Positions 35,496 to 47,680 of a stretch of DNA of 64,000 nt are shown here, piece after piece. Made by a program: the position numbers and the translations under genes. Source of the DNA: Rhizophagus clarus (Eukaryota; Glomeromycota; Glomeromycetes; Glomerales; Glomeraceae); the NCBI GenBank assembly GCA_015698045.1, contig BLAL01000285.1:1550001-1614000 (forward strand). Direction: 5' to 3'. Positions within the stretch are counted from its first letter, which is position 1, and each line of letters starts with the position of its first letter. The notes under the pieces are model-generated. The model was not told where the DNA came from and made no database searches. It saw only the letters and a list, made by a program, of their open reading frames with translations.

Positions 35496-37964
35496 ATGAT
35501 GAAAAAAAGATTTTGGGAAAATGATCATGGTAATGTTTACCTTAATTTAAAATATTTATAAAATCAGTAAAAAAAATGTAATTTGTAAGCGAAAAAAAAA
35601 AAAAATAGAGCTGATACCGCCAATTAGGATTTATAAAGAAACTGATAGATGGAAAAGGATTCGATGTGATGGCGATGATGATGATGATGAAATCAATGAA
35701 GGTATTCAATTTTGATAATAAATTTAATTATTTTAATGACCAAATGGGTAATAAAAACCTCCGAAGCAAAATTAATTAATTAATTTTATTAAAATATCAG
35801 ATATTGAAGCACTTTATTCAAATGTTATGCAACATGTTATGAAAAATTATGTAAATTTGACACATCAAACAATAGTTGATACAATGCTTGATATAAAATG
35901 TTGCGCTCGATGTATATTCAGATTTTTAGGAGTACGAGATTACAAATATTATGCGAAATCCGAAGAAGTAATTATTTATTAATTAATATAAATTCTTTTT
36001 CATAATAATTGTCATAATGATAATAATAGTAATAATAATTTAATAATAAGGTATTACTTAAAGTTTTGAATCGAATTCGTATATCATCATCAACTTTACA
36101 AGAGGAAACACAACATCCATCAACAAATATTCTTTTATTTAAAACACCAGATAAACCGATTTGTTTAACATGTTTTGATTTACTTTATCAAGCTGATACA
36201 ATGGATTGTTTATGGCCAATTATTGAAAATTTTAATTCACATAATTTTCAAGTTAACACTTTTAGTTTATCAATTTCCTTACCTTCCGGTGTAATCATTA
36301 ACAACCATTCTGTCAAAGTTTATATTAGACAAAAATACAGGTAATATTTACAAGTATATATGTTTCTTTTAATTAAAACATTTAATTTAACATATATTTA
36401 TTTAATAAAATTAGGGAAAGAAATTTAAGTGTTGATTTAAGTAATGTAGTAGATTTAAAAGATCCTTTTAAACATTTATTAGGATGGTCAATTGAAAAAG
36501 AATTAGATTTAAAATATAATTATCAAAGTCCTTTCAATATTTCTATAGAATATTATCATGAAAACACTCAACAAAATCATTTAATACTTACTGATATACC
36601 ATCAGCTGAATTTAAATTAAAAAAAATTAGAATGAAAGGAAAAGCTGTATGGACAGGAGATTCAAGACATAATATAATTGCAGCTTTAGAAAAAGTTCCA
36701 GATTCTGATTTTATAAGGTAGGTTTTTACAATAAAAGGAATTTTTTTTTTTAGAAAAATCAAGTTAATTATATATATAGTATAGGGAATTGTCCACCTTT
36801 GGAAGTTAAAGAAAGATGGAAAAATTATCCTCCAAAATTAGAACATTCGGCTGTATATGTGGGGGGAAGATATACAAAATTATCAAGAGAAATAAGTCAA
36901 TCACCTTGGATTATAAATGATGTAAGATTAGCTAAAACTTCTGTTTCAGAATGTATTGGAGATATTTTAAGAGAAAAATTTCGATGTGATGGTAAATATA
37001 AATAAGTTAAATTTTATCTTATATATTTTGTTTAGTTAATTGAATAATAACAAATTTTATATAGACTATAATTTTGCAGGTGCTGGTAGAGAAGATGTTA
37101 ATGTTAGAATGTTAGGTAATGGTAGACCTTTTTATTTTGAAATAATAAATCCAAGAAAACCTTTTCTTTCCCAGCAAGAATTAGATGACGCACAAAAAGA
37201 AATCAATGAAATTCAAAAAGATTTAATACAAATTAATCATTTGACTATGGTTAGCGAGTAAGTGTTATTATTTTATATATGTATATTTTTTGTTTATTAG
37301 ATGAATTTTTTTTTAACTTAATTATTAATATAGACGAGATTTAGCTATAATCAAGGAAGGAGAAGAGACAAAAAGAAAAACGTATAGGTATGAGATTTAC
37401 TACTTATTGTTAAATAATATGTTCATTTTACTTATATAAATTGTATATAGTGCACTTATATGGATATCAAAAATTGTTACTCCGGAGATTATTGATAAGA
37501 TTAATGAATATCAAAATAAGGAACTTACCATTAAACAACAAACGCCTATTAGAGTTCTTCAAAGGTATAGTTTGGTCTATATTTTGATCAAAAACAAGAT
37601 AGTATATCTATTTGCTATAATTTCTTTATTTAATTTAGACGAGCGCAAATGGTTCGTCCTAAAATAATATATTCAATGAAAGCGGAAACATTAGAAAATC
37701 ATTTTCTGACTTTGCAACTTCAAACTGAGGCTGGAACGTATCTTTTTATATCATATAGTATACTGTATATATATTTATTTATTTATTTTTTTAATCCATG
37801 ACAAAATTACTTTTCTAACTTTTAGATATATTAAAGAATTTATTCATGGAGATTTAGGCAGAACTAAACCTAACTTAGGAGATTTGCTTGATTGTTATGC
37901 TGACATTATGGCTTTGGACGTTTTAGAAGTTGATTTAGAATGGCCTCCTAATAATAATAATTAG
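35496..37964 (+). CDS. PUS10: tRNA pseudouridine synthase Pus10
   Basis: Eleven exons: 35496-35529, 35609-35701, 35801-35967, 36051-36340, 36415-36717, 36780-36991, 37065-37257, 37334-37387, 37451-37564, 37639-37737 and 37826-37964, giving 565 residues. The N-terminal part has two Cys pairs (about residues 77/80 and 136/139) that can bind zinc, followed by a THUMP-like region. The catalytic half shows HSAVYVGGRYTKLSRE, then AGREDV with the nucleophilic Asp at about 377, and NGRPFYFEIINP. The signature IKEFIHGDLGRTKPNLG is near the C terminus. Pus10 makes pseudouridine 54/55 in tRNAs of archaea and many eukaryotes; S. cerevisiae lacks it. The tiny first exon is supported by frame and by a GTAATG donor. 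The acceptor of exon 6 was chosen because alternatives introduce a stop. Confidence 0.93.
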
Positions 37965-38262
37965 TGTATGAGCACTGATGACAATATTTGAAAAATCAAA
38001 AAAGTAATAAACCATGTGGATCCTGCTTAATAAATATGCGTTGAAGTTTTAGAGGTTGTTAATCATTTCTATTTTTGTATTAGCAGTAAAAAGCTGCACG
38101 ACCCCCAATTTTTGATTATCTGAAAAAGTACATAAACGATAACATTCTAATAAATGTTTTACGTGTTTATTCAATATACTTAAAAGTTATATATATATAT
38201 ATTTATGGATAATAAATCAAAAGAAAAAAAATCCCATCTGAACAATCTTTAAATTAATTTTC

Positions 38263-39310
38263 TTACAATTCCTGTTTTACCCATTCCGTAGATGGAATCC
38301 CATTAGCAAATCTATTCTTAAAAGGTAAAAGATTACCCTCTCCATTTTTCCACTGTTTAGCATTAGAGTCGTCAAATATAGCAAAGGAGATATTTTTATA
38401 AGTTTTACGTAAATTTTCTTTCTCGCCAAAATATTCTTTACTAATAACCTCATAAAATAACTGAGCTATAGTTGATGGTGGGTTTGCAAATGCCCCGCAA
38501 CCGAACGCACTTAATACAATCGCGTCATGACCTATGTATATAAAAAAATACATATATAATATAATTAAGAAACAAAAAAAAAAATTGGTTTTTTATTCAC
38601 TTACCGTTATCTAGTCCAATATTTAAAATTGTACGAATTTTTTGTCTAGTTATTTCTTTATCATGTTCATTTAAAGTGGGATTATTATTATTATCTACCA
38701 ATTTTGGGTGAGATATAGCAGCAACGGCCTATAAAAATCAAAACGAATATTTGAATTTTTTTTTTTAATAGAAATTTTTCCCAATACAAACAATTATGTT
38801 TACCACAAAGGACATTTTTTCAGGTTTTTCAAGAAGTTCATATTCTTCTTGTTCACTAGCTTTAATAACGGTGGCATTTGGACAATAAATTCCACCAAAT
38901 AAAGGTATAGGATACCATTGATCTTTATTAGGTTCATGATATTGAAATAAATTTGTTCTACGAAACAAATTCTCTTCTTGAGCGCCAGAGCCATCAAGAT
39001 ATCCGCCTCCTGGAACTTCGGCATTTGCCATATTTAATACAATAGGATTATATCCTTCGCTTTTTAATCTTGATGCATGATTTAAACAATCTCCATCTAA
39101 TACTTGAATTTTTGGGTTCGGTTGTTTTTGAGCGACAATAGGGCGAGAAATACTGGTACCATCTTTGTATAATTTTGATTTTTTTATTTCTGATGAAATG
39201 GAAGTAGGGTCTAACAGAATTCGTTTCCCTGATTTGTTCTCATATCCAGGCGAATCACTATTAAATACATCGAAGGTCTCATATTGAACTTTTAAACGAT
39301 TCGATGCCAT
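38263..39310 (-). CDS. Microbial-type poly(ADP-ribose) glycohydrolase (TIGR02452/DUF2263)
   Basis: Three exons, 39310-38804, 38728-38605 and 38531-38263, give 299 residues. The PARG signature is intact: VLNMANAEVPGGGYLDGSG followed by AQEENLFRRTNL, that is Gly101-103, seven residues, Gln111-Glu112-Glu113 (GGG-x7-QEE). A macro-domain-like core continues with LSAFGCGAFANPP and ends in the ISFAIFDD strand. Enzymes of this family remove poly(ADP-ribose) chains by exo-hydrolysis. They occur in bacteria and many fungi, which lack the animal-type PARG. No targeting signal is obvious. The first about 60 residues are Lys/Ser-rich and presumably flexible. It is convergent with PUS10, stops 298 bp apart. 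Confidence 0.92.
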
Positions 39311-39946
39311 GTTAAAAAAATAATAATAAACAAATAATATGAATATTTTATAAAAATGGTGGTGAAGAAGAAAAGAACAACCAATTTTTCATTTAAGGAC
39401 AAAAAAAAGAAAAATTAAATCCAAAATAGTCTATTGAATTAACTATATCGGAAGATCATTTCAGAAAAGATTATCTGTTTATCACATGAAAATAATTTTT
39501 TTTTTTACCTATCACAAATAAAGGAATTCTGTTCCATAGTAGTATGAATTTTTTTCGCATAGCAATTTAATAATTACAAAATAATGACGCAGTTGTTGTA
39601 ATATCATCAAAATGAAAAGGTTTTATCAAAAGTTTTTAATATTTGATCACGTTATAAAATTCTGCGGCTGCGCTTATCGCCGTTTTCAAAATGGTTTGAT
39701 TAAATATTCGAATCGGTTTTCGGTTTTCTTTTTTTTTTCCTTCCAAACATAACAGCATCAACCATTTTGAAAACAGCGATAATATCTGAAATATCGCAAC
39801 AATATCTTTCAAAAGTGGTGAAGAACCAGAACCTTGCAAAGAGTTCGATGACTTTTATTTGAGTTAAAAGTATTGTTTTACAAGATAACAGAGAAAAGAC
39901 GTTAAATAAAAAAGACGAAAAAAAAAATAATTTATTTCTAATTTAT
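39311..39946. other. Intergenic with a spaced inverted repeat
   Basis: No gene seen. TTATCGCCGTTTTCAAAATG (from 39674) is mirrored by CATTTTGAAAACAGCGATAA (to 39782), with about 58 bp between arms that differ at few positions. This lies 365-475 bp upstream of the PARG start and just beyond the 3' end of the next gene. It may be a small MITE or a transcribed hairpin; no target duplication was found. Confidence 0.6.
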
Positions 39947-40987
39947 TTATATTAAACGCCATTCAGTAATTGAACCATCAGTTGTAGTAACACTTTCAGT
40001 ATCAGACACTTCATTTAAATCTTCAAAAGAAAATTCCGATGAAATTTCATCTAATTCTTCAATAGAACCATCAGTTTCATCTTCACTATCTCCATTAAAA
40101 ACATTATTACTTATTATAACATTTTTTCGTGTCGCATTTAGAGGGTGAGGACTTCCAAAGGTATCTACTTCAATAACTTCTCGATGATTTTTATAATCAT
40201 AATCTTCGCTTCTTTCTTCAATTTTATTACATGAAGAATTCAAGAAATCTTTAATTTTTTGCTCAATATTTCCTTCCATGCTTATATTATAATCTGAACA
40301 AAAAATTTCATAACTTTCATAATTAACATCATCATAAACTTTTTTTGGTCTTGAGGGACTATAAGGTTGAAGTGGAGATCTATCGGTTTGAAATATTTTA
40401 CCAAAAGAATTAATTCTAACATAATTGGTTTGACTAATTCCTAAACCATTATCTAATTGATTTATTATTTCTTTAATATCAATAACATCATAAAAATATT
40501 GACCATTCCATTTAAAATTTTCAATAAAAGGTAATTCAAAATGTTCAAAATAATATAATATTCTTCCAAGTTTTTTCGGTAAAAATAAATTAATTTCTGA
40601 TAATAATGGATTAATATAAATATTATTTTCTAAAAATTCATATAATTCGATTATTGACATAAAAATTTCTTTATCAATTTTAATAAGACCTATATTATCA
40701 TAAATTTCTTCATAACATGGATTAAATGGTCCTGTACTTTGCTCTAATTTCAATTTTGTTTGAATTGTTTCTTGTGATTGTTGATATTCAAATGATGTTA
40801 CGGAAATATATGGATTATTCTCTTCTTCAATTTCTTCTCTTGTTAAATCTTTTGTAAACTCAAAATCATTTAACGATAATAATTCTTTTATATCTTTTTT
40901 TTCTTCTTTATTTATTAATATATTTTTTAATTTGTTTTCTTTAAAATAATAAGATTGTCCATACATATCAACTGGAAATCTATTCTG

Positions 40988-41022
<35 letters not shown>

Positions 41023-41188
41023 TGATAAATAACGTTTATTATATAATTTTCTTAATTATTATTAAGGAAAAAAAAAATTTTTTCGTGATCATAATACTCA
41101 CAATTTTTATTTCATCCATGCTATTTCCCGCTACTATAGTCGAACTACTATTACTCGGTGATTTATTCTTATAATTTGATTTCATCAT
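39947..41188 (-). CDS. Uncharacterised acidic protein
   Basis: Two exons, 41188-41102 and 40984-39947, give 374 residues. The intron has a GTGAGT donor and ends in a long A-rich stretch before CAG; it joins MDEIKI to NRFPVDMYGQSYYF in frame. The protein is Asn/Glu/Ile/Asp-rich. A central part (about residues 140-230) is hydrophobic and helical in character (for example FMSIIELYEFLENN and LPKKLGRILYYFEHFELPF) and may be a folded domain. The last 60 residues are strongly acidic (DEDETDGSIEELDE-like composition). It has no signal peptide or membrane segment. I do not recognise the family. Alternative starts are the adjacent second ATG (41185) or a Met within exon 2. Confidence 0.65.
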
Positions 41189-41688
41189 TTTTTATAATGA
41201 ATAAAAAAAGAATAAAAAATAAATGACAAATTACTAAATGTTCGATTTTTTTTTTTGAAGAATTTTTAACGAAAAGAAACTTAAAATTTATCATTTACAC
41301 AAATATCATAATAATTTACATTTGTTGATCATTTCATTTGGTTACGCCATAATATCCTTGACAAGGTAATAAAGTCCCGAAATAGGTATAAGGACGCAAT
41401 ATTTCGGTTCTGCAAATCCGAAGAATCCGAAATTTCTTACATTAAAAATAATTTAGAAAATCGTCATTGTGAGACCCAGCTAATCGATAAATTTTCCTTT
41501 ATCTCGAAATTTTTTATTTATAAATCTATCTATATACTTTGTCCTATAAAAATTTACAAGAAAAGAATATACTGTATTTTAAAATGTATTGCACTAATCC
41601 ATAACGGAAATACACGTGTTAAATGCCGCCTTGATATACGTAAACTGGTTATTATTAAATCTAGTCACAAGTCAAGTAAAAATAAAGC

Positions 41689-43260
41689 TTAAATCATATC
41701 AAACCAACAATCGCTTTCTTCTTCGTCATCAAAATCCTCAAAATACTCAAAATCTTCAAAATCTTCATAATATTCAAAATCTTCATAATATTCAAAGTCT
41801 TCAAAATCTTCGAAGTCAATAATATTTCTAATAACTTGCTCCGTTCCCTTCCTACCCTGTTGAGAAGATGATCCTTCAGAAGATATTTTCCCATTATTTT
41901 CATTATTCGATTTTTTATCAATAATTCGGTTAATTTGTTCCCAAAGAGTTGGCGGAGGTCTTTGATCTGACACAGGATCCTCATTAGGAGAAGTATATAT
42001 TCCTATAGAAAACCTTTCTTCAACCCATCTCTCCAATGCCAGCCTCTTTCCAACTTCAGAATCAACTCTTCTAGTTGTTGTTGATCTTGGTCTACTAAAT
42101 AAATGACGCCACGGCATATCATATCGGTCAATGAACATATCATCTTCCCAATCATCATCACTCATGTAAACATCATCATAAATATATCTCAAATTAACAT
42201 AATCAGTACAGTGAAAAAACCAATTCATTTCCACCATAATTTGAACAATTATATCAGGATTACCAAGTCCATGTTCAATAAAACCATTACAAAGACGTGA
42301 ATCTGAGCGAAGAGAAAGGCCATGTTCTTTAAGCTTGGCAGTAAGAAGATTACGACGATCATTTTCTTCTCGTTCCATTTTTTTACTATTCAATCGAAGA
42401 TTACAAATCCTACAGAGATTATGTCTCAGGATTAACTTTGGTATTGATGAATTATTCTTGTTTGTAGTAGACATATTTATATGTTCAGTAGAAGTTGACG
42501 TTATATTTGGTTGAGAGAGAGTTATTAAATCTTGTGAAGATGAAGCCACGTTAATTGATAAAGAAGAGAGGTCGGACGACTGAGAGTCTCCAAATGGATA
42601 ACTTTCGTCGCAAGGTTCGTTTTTGTCGGTAGATTCCATACCGATATTTTCATCAGAAATAACTTTTTCAACCAATTTAATTGGATTTTTAAGAACATTA
42701 GGATTTTCAACGAAGTATTTCTCATAAGCGCAAAATTCGTGATTATCCTCCGCATTAAAAATCGAATACCAATCAATTTTTCCGCTAGTACAAATTTTTG
42801 CAATTTCATAACTATCGGTTTTCACTTCTTGAATACTTAACCTTTCTACCGCACTAGATTTTCTAAAACATAGACTACAAAAATTTTGATTTCTCCATTC
42901 TCTTTCAACGACTGATTTGTAAGTTTTATACTTCCAAGCTCTAGGTTTTGGTGGAGGTAAATCCATTTTATGGGTAAGATGGCGCCAATAAAGATGGGTA
43001 TCAGCTGCCACCTTCCATGATTTACAAACTTGAGCTACTCGAGTAAAATGTACCGGATGTTCAACCAAATTGCTGAATATTTGACAAAGTGTTTCTTGAG
43101 GTAATCTCATGGCAATCGGAAGATCAGATGAGAGCGCGATTGGAGTTGATCTAACCGGTTCTTTTCCTTTGCGACGTGAAGTTGTAGTAGTAACTTTTTG
43201 GCGTTTACGATCTGACGTATCAACTTTGAGGCCATTTTCCATAGACGATCTTGGATCCAT
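41689..43260 (-). CDS. F-box protein with Cys-pair motifs and acidic repeat tail
   Basis: A single open frame of 523 residues. The N terminus is basic (DRKRQKVTTTTSRRKGKE), like a nuclear localisation signal. An F-box follows at about 51-97 (LPQETLCQIFSNL, VCKSW, DTHLYWRHL), so the protein probably docks on Skp1 in an SCF ubiquitin ligase. Two spaced CxxC pairs (NFCSLCF and NLCRICNLR) may form a zinc site. The C terminus is an acidic/aromatic tract of repeated FED, FEYY and YEDF words encoded by an 18-base minisatellite (about 41700-41820). Substrate unknown. The intronless structure is unusual among its neighbours and could point to retro-origin or simple intron loss. The next gene upstream on this strand starts more than 2.9 kb away. 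Confidence 0.82.
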   Translation of the reverse strand: MDPRSSMENGLKVDTSDRKRQKVTTTTSRRKGKEPVRSTPIALSSDLPIAMRLPQETLCQIFSNLVEHPVHFTRVAQVCKSWKVAADTHLYWRHLTHKMDLPPPKPRAWKYKTYKSVVEREWRNQNFCSLCFRKSSAVERLSIQEVKTDSYEIAKICTSGKIDWYSIFNAEDNHEFCAYEKYFVENPNVLKNPIKLVEKVISDENIGMESTDKNEPCDESYPFGDSQSSDLSSLSINVASSSQDLITLSQPNITSTSTEHINMSTTNKNNSSIPKLILRHNLCRICNLRLNSKKMEREENDRRNLLTAKLKEHGLSLRSDSRLCNGFIEHGLGNPDIIVQIMVEMNWFFHCTDYVNLRYIYDDVYMSDDDWEDDMFIDRYDMPWRHLFSRPRSTTTRRVDSEVGKRLALERWVEERFSIGIYTSPNEDPVSDQRPPPTLWEQINRIIDKKSNNENNGKISSEGSSSQQGRKGTEQVIRNIIDFEDFEDFEYYEDFEYYEDFEDFEYFEDFDDEEESDCWFDMI

Positions 43261-44497
43261 TTTAACCTTTAAAAAAGGAGATAAAAAAGATAAATCGGGT
43301 TGTTTTATTAATTTATTAATTTTATTAAGAATTAAATTTTATTTATAAGAGATAACGTCTTCCAAAAAGAAAGAAAAATTAGTAAGATAAAAATTATATG
43401 TAAATATGTATATAAGCGATAAAAAAAAAAATATACTTTGTAAAAAAAAAAAATATATAAATAATTATTACAAGAATTTTTTTTTAACTCGGAAACTCTT
43501 TTATGTGTAAAAAAAAATGATAAAAGAAGAAAAAAGTTCCGACTTAATAAATCATAATAATACTATATATAAAAATATTATGAATAATTCAAACAGGTGA
43601 TTATTAAATATTATCAATATTTGAAAAATCGAGTAATTATTATATTCGATTTTTATTATTATGATATGAAGGAAAAAATAAACTTTTTAGCATACTATTA
43701 TATAATACTATTATTAGTTATAATATATCAAAGGGAGTCGGTTTTAAAAGTTTTTATACGAAATAAAGAGACTATACCTATTTCTGGAGACTTATACTCA
43801 GGAAGTATGTAATATATATATATATTATATACAAAATTATTTTTCCGCGTTTTTTTATAAACAGTCTTTTAAGAGGAGCAAAAAATAATCTTATTTATAG
43901 ATAGATATTCTCATTATGATATTTCTACGCAATATGCTTCGGAAACTGTTCACTTACTATACTAAACTTCTTTTGAAGTAATTGCTGCGCCATACCGATA
44001 CAACTGAAAATTCGTTTCTCCTTGTGTCACACAGTCATATTTCACATTATTCTTTTTATAAGGAAGAAACGATTAACAATAACAAATAAAGCTAAATTAA
44101 TCGATCCTTAATAATAGCTTATTTCTGTTTGAAACAGCTATCCTCCTATTTATGTCTAACTCACACAATCGTTTCCCCTCTTTTATGATAGAAAATATGT
44201 TAAACGCGTTTTTTTTCTTGTATGTAATCATAAAATGAAAATATAATTTAAAAGATAATAAAAATTTCTGAAAAAAAAAAAATTTTAAATATTTTATCAT
44301 ATATTTGTTATACAAACAAAAAATTTTAAGTATTTATATAGTAAGAAAATATTTCTTTCACGAAATGATTTAAAGAAAATAAACGAAAACGGCAAATAAT
44401 AATACTGTATATACTAAAAATTCCGGAGTCCTAAAAAGAAAAGTTTTCAAGTAAATTTAACGTTTTAATTTAATTTAAATTTATTTATATGATTTAC
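43261..44497. other. AT-rich intergenic, no gene seen
   Basis: No gene seen. It holds A/T homopolymers, the F-box gene promoter and the 3' flank of the esterase gene. Small open frames at 43597-43812 and 44097-44315 lack recognisable features. Confidence 0.6.
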
Positions 44498-46246
44498 TTA
44501 CAATCTACGTGAAGTAGGTGTGAATTCTTTACGTTTGACACTTGGTACGATACCAACATTTTCCCATTTAAGAATTTCATTATGATATTCCTTTAGTGGC
44601 TTAAATTCTCCTTTACCATTTACACAATTGAAAGAAGAAGGGGGAAGTGGTTCGTCAAGAGCGGTTGTCACTCTATTTATGAATTCGACCGTACGTTCAT
44701 ATGATTTTGTAGTACTAACATGTTCTACCATCTAAATATAAAAACGGAGAATTAATTTTTTCTTAAAAAAGAATAACACAATAAATTTCTGTAACTTAAA
44801 ATATCATACTTGAAATACGTGAGGCATTTCTTCATATATTTCTAGTGTAGTATTTGTTGGAGTTTGGAATGGAGATTTTTCAAATTTACCGGCATTATAA
44901 GATGGACCCTTATATTTTGATGGCTCGGCAGATCTATGGGCAAGATAAACTATTTCATCTCGTAATCTTTCTCCATCACCTGCTACCTATATCATTCATA
45001 AAAAAAATATTTTTTTTTTAGTACGAAAACATCTTAAAAAAGAGCACATGGTACTTTTTCTTACCAATAATAAAGGAGGCAAATCGCCTAAGCTTTCAGC
45101 CAACATCGGACTAACATATGGAATGGCCAAACCTTCATTAGGTGCATACATTTGTATTCTTCCTTCAGGTCTATCAAAAGAATCATGCCAAATTTTGGGA
45201 CCAATATTTTGTTTCTTAATCATTGCTGTAAAGGCAGCAGCTTTTTCTTTATATTCAATGTCAACTTGTGATTCTGCGTGAACAAAGCCCTCTGTGGGAC
45301 TTGGAAGGTAATCAATACATGTGTCATCTAACATTGAAGGCATGCTAACTGTAAGATCAACCCATGGACTCTGTAATGTGGCGCAGTACAGTCATAATTA
45401 ATTAATTTCAAATCATCGTAAATAAAAGCAAAATTATTTATTTACCCAACAAGTGATACCAGCGCATGATGGTAAACCAGCGTCACGTATAGCGAGACCA
45501 AGAGCCATGCTTAAACCTCCCCCAGCACTATCACCAGAAATTACAATATTTTTTGGATTTAAAGGTTCAAATCCTGCATCTTTTGGAGGATTTAAGAGAT
45601 ACAAATAAGCAGCCAATGCATCTTGTAATCCGGCGGGAAATTGATTTTGAGGTGCAAGCCGATAATCAATTACTATATAAATAATATTAGTTAAGTAAAC
45701 GTTGAAAGTTGATTGAAAATTTCATAGGATAGATTTCGACTTACTTAAAACTCTTGTGTTTGCTTTTTTGGCAAACGAGCTTGTAATATTACGATGAGAA
45801 CCTTTACTACATAAATAATAAGCTCCACCATGTAAATATAAAATAGTTTTCCTAATTTCTCTTTCTTCCCAATCATCATTAGGAACTTGAACCCATTCAG
45901 AAAGAATTCCATCATCTTTCAAATCTTTCCAATCAGTATCTAAAACATGTTCATAAGGTTTCAAAATCTTTTCAAGATAAACTTGAGCTTCGTATCTATA
46001 TTTATTGTTTATCTTGAATTCATTTATCATTATACCAGCTGGTACAGGAAGAGGACGAGCACTGATACTTTGCATTTGTTCAATTGTTTGATAACCGGTA
46101 TCTTGGAGCATTGATTTAAGCATTGTAATAACTAAATGAAATTTTAAATCCCATGAAGGTTTGGGCGGTCCATTAAGATAATGTTTTATTGTTGTAGAAA
46201 TCAATAATGGAGTTTTTGGCACTACGAATTTTACGAAACCTGACAT
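44498..46246 (-). CDS. HSL-type alpha/beta-hydrolase (esterase/lipase), copy A
   Basis: Five exons, 46246-45745, 45672-45446, 45370-45065, 44986-44810 and 44731-44498, give 481 residues. Hormone-sensitive-lipase-type signatures are complete: HGGAY at about 139 (oxyanion hole), GDSAGG with nucleophile Ser216, Asp349 in VAGDGE and His401 in EEMPHVF. The N-terminal about 65 residues are amphipathic and may contact membranes. Family members hydrolyse acyl or steryl esters; the substrate is unknown. It forms an inverted, head-to-head pair with copy B (1434 bp between ATGs), with all four introns in the same places. An upstream in-frame start at 46288 would add 14 residues; the chosen Met matches the paralogue. 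Confidence 0.9.
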
Positions 46247-47680
46247 TTTCAAAGTATTAAAATTAAGAATGCTAAAGATTCGGTACAAATAATGGTTCTA
46301 TTTATAAAAAATCTTATGGAAAAACAGTCGGCCCATTTCTATGATAAGATTTATATTTGGTATCACCATTTAACAAAATCTTGTTTAATTATTAAGATTT
46401 ACTAAATAAGTAAATATTCAAACCCATTGTTATAAATCTAAACTTGAGAAAGTATAAGTTGAAAGCCGAATTAATCACGAAAAGAAGAATTTTTCACATG
46501 AAATGCATGAAATAAATCTTGAAAATTAAATAAGCTTATTCTTTATAGTTAAATTTTAGCAAGATTTAAAACCCATGTGATCCCTATTAATGCATTAGCT
46601 AATCTTAATGTTCAACTATCCGGGTAATCTTTCAGTCGATACCCGTTATGTATGACAGCATTCTCTATCGAATTGTAACATTTTCAATAGCTAAAAATAA
46701 TAAAAAATTTTTCTCGTTTTCTGAAAAAGCAAAATGCAAGAGATATATATTTGATTAAATTTTCAGTATAAAATATAGGGTTAAAGTTTAAAGTAACCCG
46801 AAAAAAAGATGACAAATTAAATATATCCGACTTCCATACTGAATAATTGCAAAGATTTTTGGTTTACAAAATTTGCCTATATATAATCACTTCAAAGTAA
46901 ATAAATTTGAATTAGTTTATTGAAATACTCTCGTTAATCGAAAAATTAAATTGTTTTTTGCTGTCATTTTTAAATTATATTTAACATAATTCCCCTGTTT
47001 ATTACGATTTAAATGACTTATTTCCCGATCTCATATAGATATCCGGGAAATTTCTAATTTTAGTTAAAATAGGAGGTAGTCACGTTTTATTTAATGCTCC
47101 TAGATTGGAGGTGAATTCACGGAAAACCCAACCCAAATAAATTTTGTATTGTTAAAGGAAAAATTACAATCATTTCGTTTTTTTTTTTTTTTTAAGAAAA
47201 AATAACAAAGAAAAATGTTAATTATTAAGGAATAACCAAAAGGTTATTTAAAAAAAAAAAGAAAGTATTTAAGAAAGACGTGGATAAATCAACGTTATAC
47301 TTTCAAATTTGTCATACATAACGTATCGATTGAAATTTCCAAATAGTTAAATTAAAGTTTAAGATTAACCATCGCCGCCCTATTTGAGTATACATGATAA
47401 AACGATTCTAAATTCGGTCTCTTTGAGTAGATACATGGATTTTTCAGATTTTATTTCACGTGAAGATTTTTTTTTCGAGATTAATTTGGTCTCGACTTAT
47501 ACTTTATCAAGTTTAAACTTTAAAACAATGGGTTAAATATCGACCTAGTACTTAATTTTAAATTTTTTAACGAAGATTCGATAAATGGAATACTAAATCT
47601 AAATCTGTTTTTTCGTAAGATCTTATAAATAGTTCCACTATTTAGTTATACTACATTGAACAATTTTACTACATTGGAAA
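46247..47680. promoter_or_regulatory. Divergent promoter region with mirrored paralogous blocks
   Basis: The interval separates the two esterase start codons. A block at 46421-46525 (AACCCATTGT, then AACTTGA, AAAGTATAAG, AATTAATC and TTTCACATGAAAT) recurs in inverted orientation at about 47440-47534. The two blocks sit 175 and 147 bp upstream of their ATGs, so the inverted duplication includes promoter sequence. Between the blocks there is no gene. Confidence 0.6.
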
